From NCBI GenBank assembly GCA_016748015.1, contig JAAOMT010000504.1, positions 113,741 through 177,740 on the forward strand: 64,000 nt of DNA, in the 5' to 3' direction. Source of the stretch: Geosiphon pyriformis. Its lineage: Eukaryota > Glomeromycota > Glomeromycetes > Archaeosporales > Geosiphonaceae. Below are positions 24,100 through 37,440 of this stretch, piece after piece. The notes under the pieces were generated by a model. The model made no database searches. It was not told the origin of the DNA and worked only from the letters and a program-made list of their open reading frames with translations. The first letter of the stretch is position 1. Each line of letters starts with the position of its first letter. The translations under genes were made by a program, and so were the position numbers.

Positions 24100-26060
24100 A
24101 AAGTGGTAGAATCAGAAAAAATAAGGACAAACCATTTAAGATTCACCAAATTCTTATTTTAATATTACTGTTAACACCTGGAATTAATCAGCAATCACCT
24201 ATTAGCAGAATTAGCTTTCAATTTCTACATTAACAAGAGAATTTTCTATTTTCTAGGAGTACTAGTAAACATTAGATCAGCAAAAAAAAATTTCTACAAT
24301 GAATTAATTCAAAACACCAGCCTACAGTAAATTACAATTTTATGTCAATTATCACTAAGATCAATAGAGAAATTGAAAATCACACTCAACAAAGATATTC
24401 AATCACCTATGCAAACAAAGACAAAGGAAAACTACAAATACCAGCAGTAACACTTCAAAAAATACAACCATCTACTTGAAAAAAAATCAGAATTGAGTCA
24501 CCAATCAACTTATCATACTGTTATATACCCAGAAGTCCCATTAACATTTCATTAACAGACATGTCTACCTTAAATACAAAACTATTATTAGTCTAACTTC
24601 TATTTCAAAGTAAACAGAAGAAAGCAAAATTATTGGAAATCTATGGTAATTATTTTGAAGAATTTAAATTGCAATTGCCAACACTATTAGGATTTTGATT
24701 ACTACCACTTCAACCAAATTTCAGAACTGCAAGTCTCTGAGAAATAACTGAATCAGAAAAAAAGAAAGATAACAATCAGAAATTTAATTATCAAAACCCA
24801 ATTGTAGAAAATCTAGAAGTCAAAACTCCGAATATTTAAACTCAGCAAACTCAAAATGATCAAAACCCTGATTTCATTAATCAGCAAAATTTACCTTCAG
24901 TAATCATGATAAATTAATTACCAATTAACCCAATTGCCAAATTACTACAGCCAATACCACCACAGCAACAACCACAACAATCATTTTAATAACGACCAGT
25001 ATAACAGTCACAATCAATTATACCAATGGCATATGCACCCATTACCAAGCTTGAGAAATTTACTGGCAAAAAAGATGATACCCAAGTCTGGCTAAATAAT
25101 GTCACCAAAGCCATAACTGCTAATAATTGAAATGACACTAGAGTCCTTCAAGCAATTTCATACTTCTTACAAAATACTGTCAACTTGTGGTATCAAAGCC
25201 TCATCCAAAAACTTCAAACATTCAATGAATTCAAAATTGTTTTTTTAAGATATTTCAGCAATAACAACAGCATCAATTATCTAACAACTGCCTTTACCAC
25301 TATAAAGCAAGGAAAAACTGAAGCCATTACCACTTACTTGAAACACTTCTATCACAATCTATGCTAAATACAAATTATTAATACTAACTATTTTACTCCA
25401 TCACAAATTTTAAATCAATTCATTAGAGGCCTGCACAGCAACATACTCCAATACATATGTTTATTATATCTGGTAGATCTTCAAGCCATAGTTACCAATG
25501 CCAGAGATTTTAAAGCAGCAGAGCTCAAAGTCAACCACATTCAAGCTGTGAATTTAGTAATAAATAGATTATCTGACTTAGATTCCAAATTGAAACAATT
25601 TAGTAATTCAATTAACCAAAAACTTGAGAGATACTTAGCTAACAATTAAGCAATTTATCAATCTTCACAATGATGTTATAATCAAGAAAATATGAATCAC
25701 TTTCAAAATCAGTTGTATCCCTTGTTATCAACAAATTAGCAGTGACAGCAAAAGATACATATTTTTCACTACTGTGATAAACAAAGACACTTGAAAATTG
25801 ATTGCCAATTAAGAATAGATAATTAACAATTGGGAAATTAATATCAAAACCCCAATTACCAGTTTCAAATTCCAAACTACCACTATCAAGATTAATATCA
25901 ACCAAATTACCCACCAATAACATAACAATTATACTCACTTCCAATCTATCAGGCACTAGCACCTGTAATTTATCAACCACCACAGTCCCAAATAATTTAT
26001 TAGACTCCACCAATTTAAACACTACCATCAAACTCAGCTCAATTAGTCATTGAAACCCAA
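24100..26060 (+). pseudogene. gag: gag of element C
   Basis: The gag start region matches D (VVESEK, with GTG where an ATG might be expected). The capsid core runs from about 25045 (KLEKFTG) with open piece 25185-25367 (IVFLRYFSNNNSIN), then a Gln/Asn-rich end and a knuckle near 25760-25800 whose spacing is retained with damaged residues. Stops at Trp/Gln positions throughout. Confidence 0.8.
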
Positions 26061-26780
26061 AGACCAAGAGTCATCCATACTCAATAAAACTGAAGATCAG
26101 TGATAATCATGCACCAACTAATTCTCAGTTTTTCAACCCAACCATCAAAATTACGACAACAGAGTTTGGGAACTGGATATATTCAAAATTCGAATTCCCA
26201 AAACTATTTAAGCCTTTTAATTAACCCAAAAAATGTTTCATCTAACAAATTAGAAACCAACCAAAACTCTTTTATTCACAATATTCTACCAATAATTATT
26301 ACCAAAGATGAATCATTGGATGCAATATTCTTATTTGAATTTAAGAAACTGTTAGTCACACCCTTATTTAATGAAACTGTTCTTAAAAAAAACCTATTAT
26401 TGCCATATACACTAATGCTAAAATTGATAGCCACTCCATTAAACTCATATTAAACAGCAGATTAGCAGGCAGCATCATTACACAACAACTCATGAACCAA
26501 TTAGGTTGCCGAGTTGATTGTGCTGCCAATGCTCAAATTATTACTACTAATAGAGCCACAAAGACTCTAATTGACAAAATTGACAACTTTCAATTCAAAA
26601 TCAATGGCATCACTATATTTATCAAAGTATTGGTGATAGAAACCACTTAATATCAAGCTCTTGTTGATAATAACTGGCTGATAAAAACCAATGCTGTATT
26701 TAATTAGACTATCCAAAAATTGCAACTCAGCCAAAACAGCCAACATATATAAGTACCAGCCATTTGCAGCCACTTTAAAC
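26061..26780 (+). pseudogene. protease region of element C
   Basis: The open piece 26100-26453 (117 aa) carries the linker into the protease. A frameshift near 26385-26395 separates it from LNSRLAGSIIT (about 26450), where the DSG triad reads NSR. The downstream YQALVDNNWL block (about 26650) confirms the domain. Confidence 0.7.
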
Positions 26781-28440
26781 CAACTATCATGTGACTATTG
26801 ATAAAATTGAAGGAAAAAAAAAGAAACTTACCTGGGAAGTCTACCAAATATCCTGGGCTAACAATGACCATAATGAACTGCCACCAATCCTAACTTGAGA
26901 AGAAAAGGAAAAAGAAAAAGGCAAGGAAAAAAAAAAAGAGCCAGCACAAGTCATTACTTTTACATATATACTATACACCTATATACCACAACAACAGCCA
27001 AACTATTGCTAACCAAATTTTATATGCATTAATTGTGACAAGAAATTTTTATCAATAAGCACATACTGTGATAACAATAAAAAATAGCCAACAGCAAAAA
27101 AATTATATTGCCATCCATGCATTCTAGAATGATTTAGATAACCAAAAAGACAAGGAAAATGAAATAACAAATCTTGTCTTGTCTGTAAAACCATTTTGCT
27201 AAGAAATATGAAATAATATTCTTAAACATAGAAGAATATGCAACAAAATGTGCCAATATACTATCCTAATAAATGACTGGGTATGCAAAAGAACTCCAAT
27301 TAACAACACATAAAAAAGAGCATTGTAATAATTGGAAAAATATCTTCATAATAAACATGAGATCTGGAGAATGGTAAGTGCAAAAGCAGAAAGTACTACT
27401 TTTAATGAACTACTGAAAATTAAAAACAACTCATTATTCTTTCCTGAACCCAAATATGTCCCAACTTTTGATATCTTTGGCAACATTAAAAATGACTCAG
27501 AAGAATTGTACAAGCACTATTAGTGCCTGGCACCAATCAAAAAAGAGCAAGAATAATGGCTAAAACAATTAAATACATGACTATACAAGCATTGTTTGAT
27601 TTTTAATAACTTTGAATATTGTAATAAGTGTAATTTTATTTACAATTCATTACTGCACATAATCTACACAATTCCTGAAAAAGAAGAACCAATTAGCAGT
27701 TGTACATCAGAATCAGAATTGATATTCAATCTCGATTCAAACTCTGACAATAATGACAATAACAATAGTTCCAGCTTTGTTCAAAATAGTAATAACAATA
27801 ACAATAATTTAAACTTTGATTCAAACTCAGAACAATATATTGCACTCTTTGATCTTTCTAAGAAGCAAGAACTGAAATAATTCAGTGATTACAATAAAAG
27901 TATCATGCCAGAATCTATGCATAATACTGATACAAGGTTTGATCTGAAATATCTAAGAAAAAAAGCCATCAAATTAAAACCATATTTACACACTTGTATT
28001 AATCTAAAAATAGCAATAGAAATCTTAGCAACAACAATGGTTTAATTAACATCTAAAAGTAGTTTAGCAAAAAGGAGAATCAATATATGAGGAGGAATAA
28101 TTGATACAAGATATATAAAAAATATTATTACAATGCTACAAAATAATTCAGAAAAAGCTTATATTATAAAGTTTAATGAAAAAATAGCACAGACAATATT
28201 TCTGCCTTTGGTTAAAATAGTTCAGTTAGTACTAATGAGAAATAGAAAAAAATTAGGAATTACAGTTAGAGGGATAAGTAAATTTGGATCCATGAATAGA
28301 ATAGACATACCAGTTAATATGGCAGAAAAAAAAATTGTTGACAAGAGAAAAATTATCTTCACCTGTCAATCAGTTTCTATTTTATTATATAACAAGTATA
28401 TGTTAGCATTGGAAAAAATAGTGAAGAATTAGGCAGATTT
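26781..28440 (+). pseudogene. cysteine-rich linker and dUTPase of element C
   Basis: Cys blocks near 27025-27130 and 27590-27640 (FEYCNKCNF in open piece 27596-27880), an Asn-rich spacer, then dUTPase: motif 1 FDLKY (about 27938), motif 2 SKSSLAKR (about 28050), motif 3 degraded (IDTRYIKNI), motif 4 NEKIAQ (about 28177) and motif 5 KFGSMNR (about 28282). Open piece 28133-28432 covers motifs 4 and 5. Confidence 0.72.
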
Positions 28441-28655
28441 TTGAAGCTGAACCAACCATTTGTAAATCAGAAAAAATCAGGCTTACCAATCCTTACATAC
28501 TAGCCAAAAACAAGAACCACATCAAAATTTCTATCTACAATACAACAGGAAATGTTATTGAGATACCAAAAAAAACTACCATCAGATATTTAAGCACTGA
28601 AGTAGAAAACCAATCACCAAACTTTATTCCAGATTTTCCACAACTTTGTGAATAT

Positions 28656-30120
28656 GTGGACATTATATCACAAACAATATACAGACAAAAAGAATATTAT
28701 CTGCTCCAACCAGAACTATTAGAACAAATAAACTTGAGAAATCTAGACCCACTACAATATATGCAGCTTAAGATGTTACTCAATAACTTTAACAACATTT
28801 TTGCCAGTAAAAATGAATTTGGCAGAACTGATATCATCTAGCATTAAATTAAAACTGGAGATACAATGCTAATTAAACAAAGAGCATACTGAGTACTACC
28901 AGCAAGCCATGAAATTATTTGAGAGAAAATCAATCAAATATTAGACAACAGATTAATTTAACTATTAATGAGTTCATGATTATTATCAATGTTATTTGTT
29001 CATAAAAAAAAATGAGAAAATTTGCTTTTGTGTAGATTGCAAAAAATTCAATAAAGTAATTTGTAGAGACAATTATCTAACTTTACAGATTCAAAAATTA
29101 TTCAATGTTTTTGAAGAAAAAAAATGGTTCCTGACATTGGATTTAAACAGTGGTTACTGGCAAATAGCCATAAATCTAGCTGATAAGAAAAAAATAGCAT
29201 TCATAACTAGAGAAAGAAATTTCAAATTTGAGATAATGCCATTTGGCTTGATGAACACTCCAATTACATTCTAATGGCTCATGAAAATTGTTTATACTGA
29301 ATTGCTATAAAAATTATTAATCATATATCTGGATAACACTAATGTATTCTCAAAAACATCTAATGATCATTTTTATTATCTACAACAAGTGTTTGAAAAA
29401 TTCAGATGTATTAAATTGAAATTAAATGCAAACAAGTGTTTCTTCAGCAAAACAGAACTGAAATTCTTACAACATATTGTAAGCAAAGACAACATCAAAA
29501 CAGATTCATACAAAATTAAAATAGTCAAAAACTTTTCAGTACCAACCAACTTAACAGAACTCAGAGCATTCTTAAAATTTGCAGATTACTACTGCTGCTT
29601 TATTAAAGACTTTTCTAAACTGGCTTAACTACTTTACCAGCTTCAAACCAAAAATGTTAAATATAAGTGAACAGAAACTTAGCAAAAAGCTTTCAATATA
29701 TTGTGAAAAAAGCTTATCCAAGCACTAGTACTAATTTATTTAGATTATAGCAAGCCATTCATTATTATTACTGATGTATCAGGTCAAATATTGGGAGCTG
29801 TACTATCTCAGAAAAAACCAGATAGAAGAGAACACCCAGTAGCATATGCCAGTTAAAGTTTAAGTCTAGCCAAAAAAAACTATAGAATACTAACATTAAA
29901 ACACTTAACTATTTATTGAGCAGTTATTAAATAAAAAGAATACTTAAGCCAGAAGTTTGATGTGTACACTAATTACAAAGAATTGACTTCAATCCAAAAA
30001 CAAAAACTTGAAGACAATTGCCATACAAGATAGAAAATAGAACTTTCACTATTCAAATATACAGTACATTATAAAAAGGGAAAAAACAATGGAAATGCTG
30101 ATGGTTTGTCAAAATGAGAC
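28656..30120 (+). pseudogene. pol: reverse transcriptase and RNase H of element C
   Basis: Open piece 28996-29274: KICFCVDCKKFN, LDLNSGYWQIAIN, MPFGLMN. Catalytic box IYLDNTNVF at about 29322 (YLDN). Thumb at 29389-29628 (FFSKTELKFL..., FIKDFSKLA). RNase H runs about 29690-30110 with stops; ITDVSGQ and YASxSLS blocks are recognisable. Confidence 0.87.
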
Positions 30121-30359
30121 AAATTTAAGAACATTCCAACCCAAAAATATAACAAAAAATGAATACACAAAAATACCAACAACTCCAACACTATATTAAT
30201 ACTCAATTGTTCAAGGAGAAATTATCTCAAAAAGAACAAAACAACATAAAACAACAATCAAAATATTTTATCATTCACAAAAATATATTATATTAGAAAA
30301 ACTAAAAGAATTCAGATCAACTACTTAGAGTAATTTAAAACCAGAAAAAAAAACAATAT

Positions 30360-31440
30360 TATACAACATGTATTCAGATCCAACAGCAAAATATTTTCAT
30401 AAAGAAGCAACTATAAAAAGAACCAGAAAGAGATATAATTGGCCATTAATATATCTAGACATTATTCAATATATTCAAAATTGTGATGTTTGTCAGAAAA
30501 GAGGAGGAATAAGACCCAATAAACCATTAAGACCAATTAAAGTGAAACAACCATTCAATTAGATTAGAATTGATTTAGTTAGACCATTTACAATAACCAG
30601 CAGAAAGAACAGATATATTGCAGTAGCCATGAATTATCTCACTAAATAACCAAAAGCAAAAGCAATTCAAAAAGTAGATGCAGAATTCATTGCCAAATTT
30701 GTTTATTAAGATTTAATTTGTCAACATAAATGTCCAAAAGAATTATTATCCAATTAAAAAACTCACTTTGTGAACAGAAAATTGGCAGAATTAAGTCAAA
30801 AATTTGGAATTAAAAAACCATTATCATCACCATATTATTCACAAACCAATGACTTAGTAAAAAGATTCAACAGAACATTGTATAAAGCAATAGCCAAAAT
30901 CACCCAAAAAAATCAGAACAAATGAGATTTGTTTATATTATTAGTATTATTTGTTTATTAAACAATAAAACAAAACACTATACAAGCAACATTATTTAAA
31001 TTAGTATATAATAGAACAACAATACTATTAGTTAAAAAAAAAATCAATACATATTCAATAAAACTAATAACAGAAAACAATTTCCAAGAAACATTGTTGA
31101 AAAGAACATATGACTTAATAGAAATACTAGAAAACAAATAACAAAAAGCAGCTAATAACATCCAAAAAAAACAAAAAAAATGGTATGATAACTAATTATC
31201 AAAGAAACCAGTTGAATTCAAGATTAAAGACAAAGTACTTCTATATTGTACCAAAGCAGAAAAACAATGGAGTGAAAAATTTGACCCCAAATAAAATAAA
31301 CCATTTTATGTTGAAGAAATTCTAGAAAATAGAGCTTATAAATTAAAATAGAACAACAGAATTTTAACCAAAGCAGCACATGGGAATTGACTAAAACCAT
31401 ACCACAATATAGCATTATTATCTACCAATAATATTCCACA
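30360..31440 (+). pseudogene. integrase of element C
   Basis: The open piece 30368-30562 holds the zinc site (YFHKEATIKRTRKRYNWP, then NCDVCQKRGG). The first catalytic Asp region reads IDLVRPF (about 30568). The SDQG box is N-stop-K-T at about 30750. The C-terminal barrel is FKIKDKVLLY, about 31220. Dead by many stops. Confidence 0.85.
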
Positions 31441-31559
31441 ATTGAAAGTACAAAGAAGACTAATCCAACCAAATGAGATCTCACAAGATTTAGAACCAAT
31501 AATAATTATTAACACAAATACATCAAAATGAAACATTGGAACTCTATATAAAAAATTAG

Positions 31560-32190
31560 CACATAACAAAATATACTAAAAAAATGGAAATTACTGATGA
31601 TATTTACTCATTAGAACAACAATTTTTTTAACTAATTCAATAACAAAAGATGAAAATTACAATTAATCAACAAACCATTTGATACAAAGATACAAAAAAA
31701 AAGAAAAAACCAGAAAACACTATCAACAAGATAATTACAAAAGTAAAATCAGCAATAGAAACACAAACAAAAGTTATATCATATCAAGAATTGACAATAG
31801 AAATTTGGAATTGGTGAATACAACAATTTCCAAAAAACTTTTGTTATTTCTATTTGGGACAACACCTGAATATTTAGAACTTGTATATGAATAAAACAAA
31901 CCGATTATTTGATACAACAATACTACAACAACTTGAACAATTTGTGAAGAAAAATAATCTAATCATACAAATACAAGCTATATATTAATTACAAGCTGGA
32001 TTTCAAGACAAACCAGAAATATTACTCAATTCAAAAATGGATACAGTTACCACTAATCAAATGGGTAAAATAACTAATGCTAAATTTGAAAAATCACAGA
32101 TCAAAATAACCCAAATAATTCTCGAAAAAGAAGTTCAAGAAATAATCAAAGAAGAAAAAGTAAGAGAATTAGAAGATTTCAACAAAACTC
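31560..32190 (+). pseudogene. terminal ORF region of element C (C/D type)
   Basis: Contains MEITDDIYSLEQQFF (about 31585), open piece 31679-31894 and KLLLFLFGTTPEY...YE (about 31835), then a coiled-coil-like ITQIILEKEVQEII (about 32105). All these blocks recur in D and are absent from A and B. Unknown function; a possible accessory protein encoded downstream of integrase. Confidence 0.5.
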
Positions 32191-32211
32191 AATATTAAAA
32201 AAATGGAATAA

Positions 32212-33039
32212 TATTATTTATAAAATATAGAAATCATATTAGTATATACATTAGCCAATCAGAAATAGGCGTAATAAAATGTGAAATTCCAGAATTCTTT
32301 TCAGAAGAATTGCAGGATTTTAGAATTACAAGATTCTCATATAAAGAATTGCAGAATTCCAGAATTTTAGGATTTTTCTCAAAGAATTGCAGAATTCCTG
32401 ATGTAAAGAATTGAGGAATTGAGGAATTTCAATTATGTATATATAGCAGCAGCATTAAAAGCAGAAAAAAACAGACCTTTTAGTTTAGATTTAATTAAAG
32501 CAATTCTTCAAATCACAAATATCAATAAATAATTATTCACTATCTTAATCCAATTTCCATTATCAACACTTCATGTTGATAGTAACTGATACTTAACCAC
32601 ACTAGAACAATAGTTCTTGATCATGGCTATTAACAAGATATTAACTTTACTTGTCTTAACTTAATCTTTTTATTTTCTTTATTTTCTTTATTTCTTTTAT
32701 TTTTTTTGTTGTTTACTAATTGATTAAAAATTAATGTATGAAATTATTGATGTCAAAAGAACCAGTAAAAGACCTATAAAACAAGAGTAGAAAATTCATA
32801 GAATTGAGGATAACTTACTAGGAGAATTACTGGTTACTATGCTGAAAAAAAATTTGATAGAATTGCAATTTCAGGAGACTACTAAAAACAACTATTAAAT
32901 CTCTGTTTATTATACAAAGAACTCCACCCAAAACCTTTAGATACAGAAAACCTTTAGATATTACCAATCAGATTAGCTATTGAGCATCAAGTTATGAGTT
33001 TGTTATTTGTATCAACATGCCAAATAATTATCTGTAATA
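32212..33039 (+). repeat. 3' LTR of element C
   Basis: 828 bp, starts TATTAT and ends GTAATA: both ends decayed by transitions from TGTTAC/GTAACA. Preceded by the tract aatattaaaaaaatggaataa. C/D-type U3 repeats at about 32283-32430 and a tatgtatatatagcagc box near 32434. LINE sequence begins right after. Confidence 0.92.
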
Positions 33040-33044
33040 TTATC

Positions 33045-33514
33045 TTTTTTTTGTCAAGTTGTTTTTCAAAAATAAACTTTCTGTTTTGATTTTAGAGCTG
33101 TATGTTGATGCAACACTGATAGTGTGTTTGTTTTAGACTAATGAAATCAACTCCTTAATTACAAAAGCTGTAAACAAATCTTTTTTTATTATCTTAAGTA
33201 GTAATTTCAATAAAAATAGTTTCTGTAAGTGTGTTAGTTTTAAAAAGTGCCTCAGTTTGGGACTAGTCAATTCATTGGTTGAAAGCTTAATTGCAAAAAT
33301 ATCAATGTAGAAAAATTTTAGAAGTATTATGAAAACAATTAATTATGTGTTTATTTCTTCAAACTTGATTAATATAGTAGTAAATCATGACATTTTAGAT
33401 GTTGAAAATTATTTCAATACTAATTATCAGGCCATTTCTGTTTTTGTAGATTTAAGTGGCTTATTAGATGTATGGCTAAATCTTTTGCACAAACAAGCAA
33501 ATAGAAATTGTTAG
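33045..33514 (+). pseudogene. LINE copy 2 endonuclease (C-terminal part)
   Basis: FFKNKLSVLILELYVDA (about 33058), then SSNFNKN (the GDFNE motif, Asp to Asn), then open piece 33329-33514: TINYVFISSNLINIVVNHDILDVENYF. The last has the S-D-H region as NTNYQAIS. It overlaps copy 1 from FKNKLSV to FISS, which lets the two fragments be aligned. Confidence 0.8.
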
Positions 33515-36190
33515 AAGTTTAATATTAAAAATGCTAATAAGATAAAATAAAACATGTTCATGAATGTTATAGCTGCTAATGTAATAATTTTTTTTAATAA
33601 GTTTGTTATTTCTAAGAGACTTAAATTTGGATGCAATATGAGATATTATTCACAAAATAGTGTATCTTTCAGCTAATAAAATATTTAAGAAGAAATAGTT
33701 TAAGAACTTTGATAGTGTTTTTACCAAGATTTTTTTTAAATTTCATAAATTGAAAATGTTGGTTTCAAGAATTGTTAAGTCTTTATGTAAAAATACTGAT
33801 GATGAGTTTGGTTTTTTAATAGACTGCTGAGCTTTTTTGGACAATAATAAGACTTTAAATATTTAGGCTTTATTGAATTCTGGTACTGGTTTTAAGTGTG
33901 TACATTCTGCTTTTTTTAGTATAAAAAAATTATATTATGTCTGCAAACTGCTGAATCTCTAAAAGCTAAGAAAATAAACATTATGTTTGTTATCAATAAA
34001 ATAATAGAGAGTTTTATAGTTAATAAGAATTATACTATTAAAAGTATATTGGAATGCCTTTTTTATAAAGTGGTTTTAGATTATTTAGTTGTAGATAATA
34101 AGTTGGTTTTTGATTTAATTGAAGTTAAATCTAAGATTGATGTAATAATGAAAGATTAAATAAAGAAAAAATTAGTAATAAATGAGGTTTTTGCTACATG
34201 GTATTGTTAATACTTGTCACTGAATTATATTAATAATAATGCTTTTTCTGGTATTATAACTGCTATTAATTTCAATAAATTGCAGTGTATGGTAAAAAAT
34301 CTACTTAACAGAAAGGCCACTGGTTTGTTTAATATTGTTAATAAACTTTAAAAACATTATAGCATCTTAGTTTTTATGATGCTTTTGGATCTCTTGAACT
34401 CTTGTTTAATATATAAATCTGTGTTTTGCCCATAAAAAGAAGCTTGGGTGTCAATAATTTCTAAGTCTTATGAGTAGAATAGAGTCTTAATTAATACCAA
34501 ACCAATTGCCTTAATTGAGACTGCTTGTAAAATTCTCTTTAAGATACTTTTTGATAGAATTTTATTGGTGTATAATAGATTTGATGTTTTTTGTGGTAAC
34601 AATTTTTCTGTATTAAGGGGTACTACTATTCAGTTTTCTATCTTTGTTGTGAACTCTGTAATTAAAGATGCTTTGGAAAAAGGTTGTAAGTTTTGGCTTG
34701 TCTTGTAGGATATGTAAAAAGCCTATGACTCCATTGGATAACATTATCTTAGAAATAGTTTAATTTAAATTAAAATGTGTAAGTATTTTGGTAGTATTTA
34801 CAATAGTAGAATAAACCAAGTTATAACAGATTATGAGCTTACTAATGAGTACTACATGCATAATGGTCTGAATCAAAGTGAAATTTTTTTTTTGTTTTGA
34901 AGAATCTTTTATAATCCTCTTTTATATAAAGTTAAGAAACATAAAAGCTTTTATAGTTATTGTATTAACATTAAATTTGTTGCCAAAACTGGCAAAATAG
35001 AGTTACAAAGTAAATTATTTTCATTTCTAGCAGTTGATGCTTTTATCAATGACACAATTTGGATGAAAAATAGTTAGACAGCTGTACAATGTATTTTAGA
35101 TCTTGCTAGTAAATTTTTTAATATTAACAATATTTCAATTAACAATGAAAAAATGGTGGCTATTTTTATTAACCAGAGAGTTAAGAATGTTTTATTACTG
35201 ATAAGTAGTTTGCCAATTTTTATTGTATAAAAAAAAAGTTTCACAGATATTTTGGTATTTTTTTGTCTTCTAAAGACTTATCCAAATTCAGCCTGGCAAA
35301 GACTCATTTAAATGTCAAGTTTTTTGCTAATATAGTTTTGAGGAAGGCTATTTTAAATAAACAATTTCTTTATTTGGTTTTAATAATATTATATCTTATT
35401 GTAAGTTATAGAACTCAGTTTTGTTTTGTCTTTAAGAGTATATATAATAAGTGGAATACACTAATCAGAAGAGATTTAAGAATGAAGACTGGCTTGTCTA
35501 AAGACTTTTCCAATAAAGTCTTTTATTATTTGTCTTTGTATAGTCTGAAATTTTTTGAGTAGATGCAAGCTGAAAGTAAGTTGGCTTCAGTATTGTATTT
35601 TTCAAATGCTTTTGGTATTTTTGGTTGTTTGTTTAGCCATAAATATTTTAATTTACAAGTTTCAAGTTGGTCTTTAGTATATTTTTTACAGTTCTCTGTT
35701 AGAATAAGGATCAGTCCAGTTAACAACTTTCTAGCTGGTATGATAAAGATTTTTTTGGATTATAATATGTTTCTTAACAACAATATTTCTTCTGTATTTT
35801 GGTTTTCAAAAGGCATTTCAATATGTTTTGGGAAAATTAGCATTCTATAATGTTTTCAGATCACTTAAAAGATTTAGTATTGTTTTTGTTAAATAATTGT
35901 ATGATAAAAAAAGTTTAATTTTTGATTGAAAAAGTTTTTGTTAATGAAAAAAACTCAATTTTAAGGGCCCTGTTTCTGTGTAGTTTAAATTGGCATGTAA
36001 GTATTTGGTTAACTTTTTCTGTTGTTTTGTTGTATAGTCTTTTATTAATAACATCCAATGTTTAAACATTTTTGATTTTAATGGTTTTTTTATAGTATAA
36101 TAGTGTCTTTTTAAAGCTGATTTAAATATCATCAATGTTTACATAAATAAATCTTTAAAAAACTTAAATATATACAAGATAAGATATGAT
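33515..36190 (+). pseudogene. LINE copy 2 reverse transcriptase
   Basis: RT remnant. The palm motif A region reads DM-KAYDSIG at 34709-34740, and the catalytic FADD/FVDD position reads VDAFINDTIWM at about 35029-35064 (first Asp now Asn). Open pieces 35263-35562 and 35563-35850 cover the thumb/connection (FGIFLSSKDLSKFSL... and MQAESKLASVLYFSNAFG). Similar in order to fungal and plant LINEs. Confidence 0.82.
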
Positions 36191-36650
36191 GTGACTGTAT
36201 TTTTTGGATTTGAATTTGGGCATTGGTGTCAAGATCAATAGTTTGGTTTCTTTCATGATAGTTGAATTACAGACAATTGCTCTGGTTTTGAAATATGTTC
36301 TTGTAGATAATAGCATTGTAGTACATTTGAACAGTCAGGCTGCTCTAGATGCTTGTAATCTTGAGTTAAGATTGGCTCTATTAGATTTCCACAATTGGTA
36401 TTGGATAGAAAGGCATAATGTGATAAACTTTATTAAGGATAAGAGGCTTAATGTATCTTGGTCTAAGATTAAAAGCCATTCAAAGCTCTCAGGCAATAAG
36501 CATGCTAATAAATTGGCTGACTTATCTTTATGCTCGAATTTAATACTTTCTGTTTTTGTTAAAAAAAGTTATATTAGGGCTGGTAGAGTGAAAGTGTTTG
36601 ATAATATTTGTTATTTTGTGTATAGTGTCTTTAGGGCTATTTATTGAACT
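36191..36650 (+). pseudogene. LINE copy 2 RNase H domain
   Basis: The open piece 36204-36647 (147 aa) has VELQTIALVL (the catalytic Glu region), VVHLNSQAALDAC (D-S-x-A-A motif with Asp to Asn), and WSKIKSHSKLSGNKHANKLADL (the H-x-x-x-G-N-x-x-A-D motif). This is an RNase HI fold used to remove template RNA. Retention of several motifs makes this the best-preserved LINE segment. Confidence 0.82.
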
Positions 36651-37440
36651 TACTGAAAGATAAGATTTGGATTTAATGTTATTGATGCAAATATGATTAA
36701 AAATGTGAATTGGATTAGAATTTTTTTGGTGTGGTATTTTAACTTACATATAGTGTTTGGCTTTACAAGTAAACTTACTGCCAATTTGCACTCATATTTT
36801 ATGAAGGCTTTGTATTGTTGTTTACTAGTTGCTGTCAGAAAGCACTTGTATGATAGAACTTATTTCAGTGTATTGTGTCTTTATTGCAGCAAGATGAAAC
36901 TTCTTAATTACTTATTTATATATATAATAAACTCTGCTACTTATACAAAATTGCTTAATTCTCATATAATTTAGTAGGTCTTTATGTTAGAATTGAGTCT
37001 GTTTTTATTTTATGTCATGCAATTGCTTTCTATATATGCTTCTGATTTTGGAATGTATATTGCTTTGTACAAGAGTTTTGTTTTTAAAAATTGTTAATTG
37101 AAGACTTTGTCCGTTTTTGGATGTGCTAAAATTGCTGGCAAAATAATTATTAAATTGGTAAAAAGTTTGGAAATAGTTTATTAAACAGAGATGTGAATAA
37201 TAAAAGCCAAGTTTAAAGTGATTATAGAAAAAAGGATTTGATTGTAGGCAATAATTCAGTACTTTCAGGGATCTATAGGTTTTTATTATTGTTTTCTGTT
37301 AAAGTTGTTAAATTATTTAGTATTGTGAAGATGCATAATATTGGTTTTGGTTTTTGCAAGTCTTGCAGTTTTTTTTTGGTATTAATTATACAATGTCTAT
37401 TAGAATAAATCTATAATGTTGCTTTAATTGGCCTAAATAG
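36651..37440 (+). pseudogene. LINE copy 2 C-terminal tail
   Basis: The open piece 36693-36974 reads WIRIFLVWYFNLHIVFGFTSKLTANLHSYFMKALYCCL and VRKHLYDRTYFSVLCLYCS. The C-x2-C with a following degraded His/Cys suggests the LINE C-terminal zinc site. Further recognisable tail (AIIEKR-type) runs to about 37430. Confidence 0.65.

Larger units (their letters stand above)
23217..33039 (+). mobile_element. LTR element C, both LTRs present
   Basis: 9.8-kb element with 5' LTR (824 bp), primer-binding-like site, the full family domain order and 3' LTR (828 bp). The flanks do not form a target duplication (gtat on the left, ttat on the right). The left flank is gag of B and the right flank is a LINE, so a rearrangement followed insertion. 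Pervasive C-to-T/G-to-A decay. Subfamily C/D by U3 repeats and terminal ORF. Confidence 0.94.
33040..37440 (+). mobile_element. LINE copy 2, 5'-truncated
   Basis: Non-LTR retrotransposon of the same family as copy 1, here with the C-terminal endonuclease, reverse transcriptase and an RNase H domain. It begins at the LTR of C inside the endonuclease (FKNKLSVLILELYVDA), so its ORF1 is missing. The 3' end is approximate, where recognisable protein similarity fades. Frame broken by many stops. Confidence 0.88.

Noticed and set aside
23212-33044. Target duplication for element C (tgtat / ttatc)
   Set aside because: Would need transversions and the flanks belong to two different elements; treated as rearrangement.
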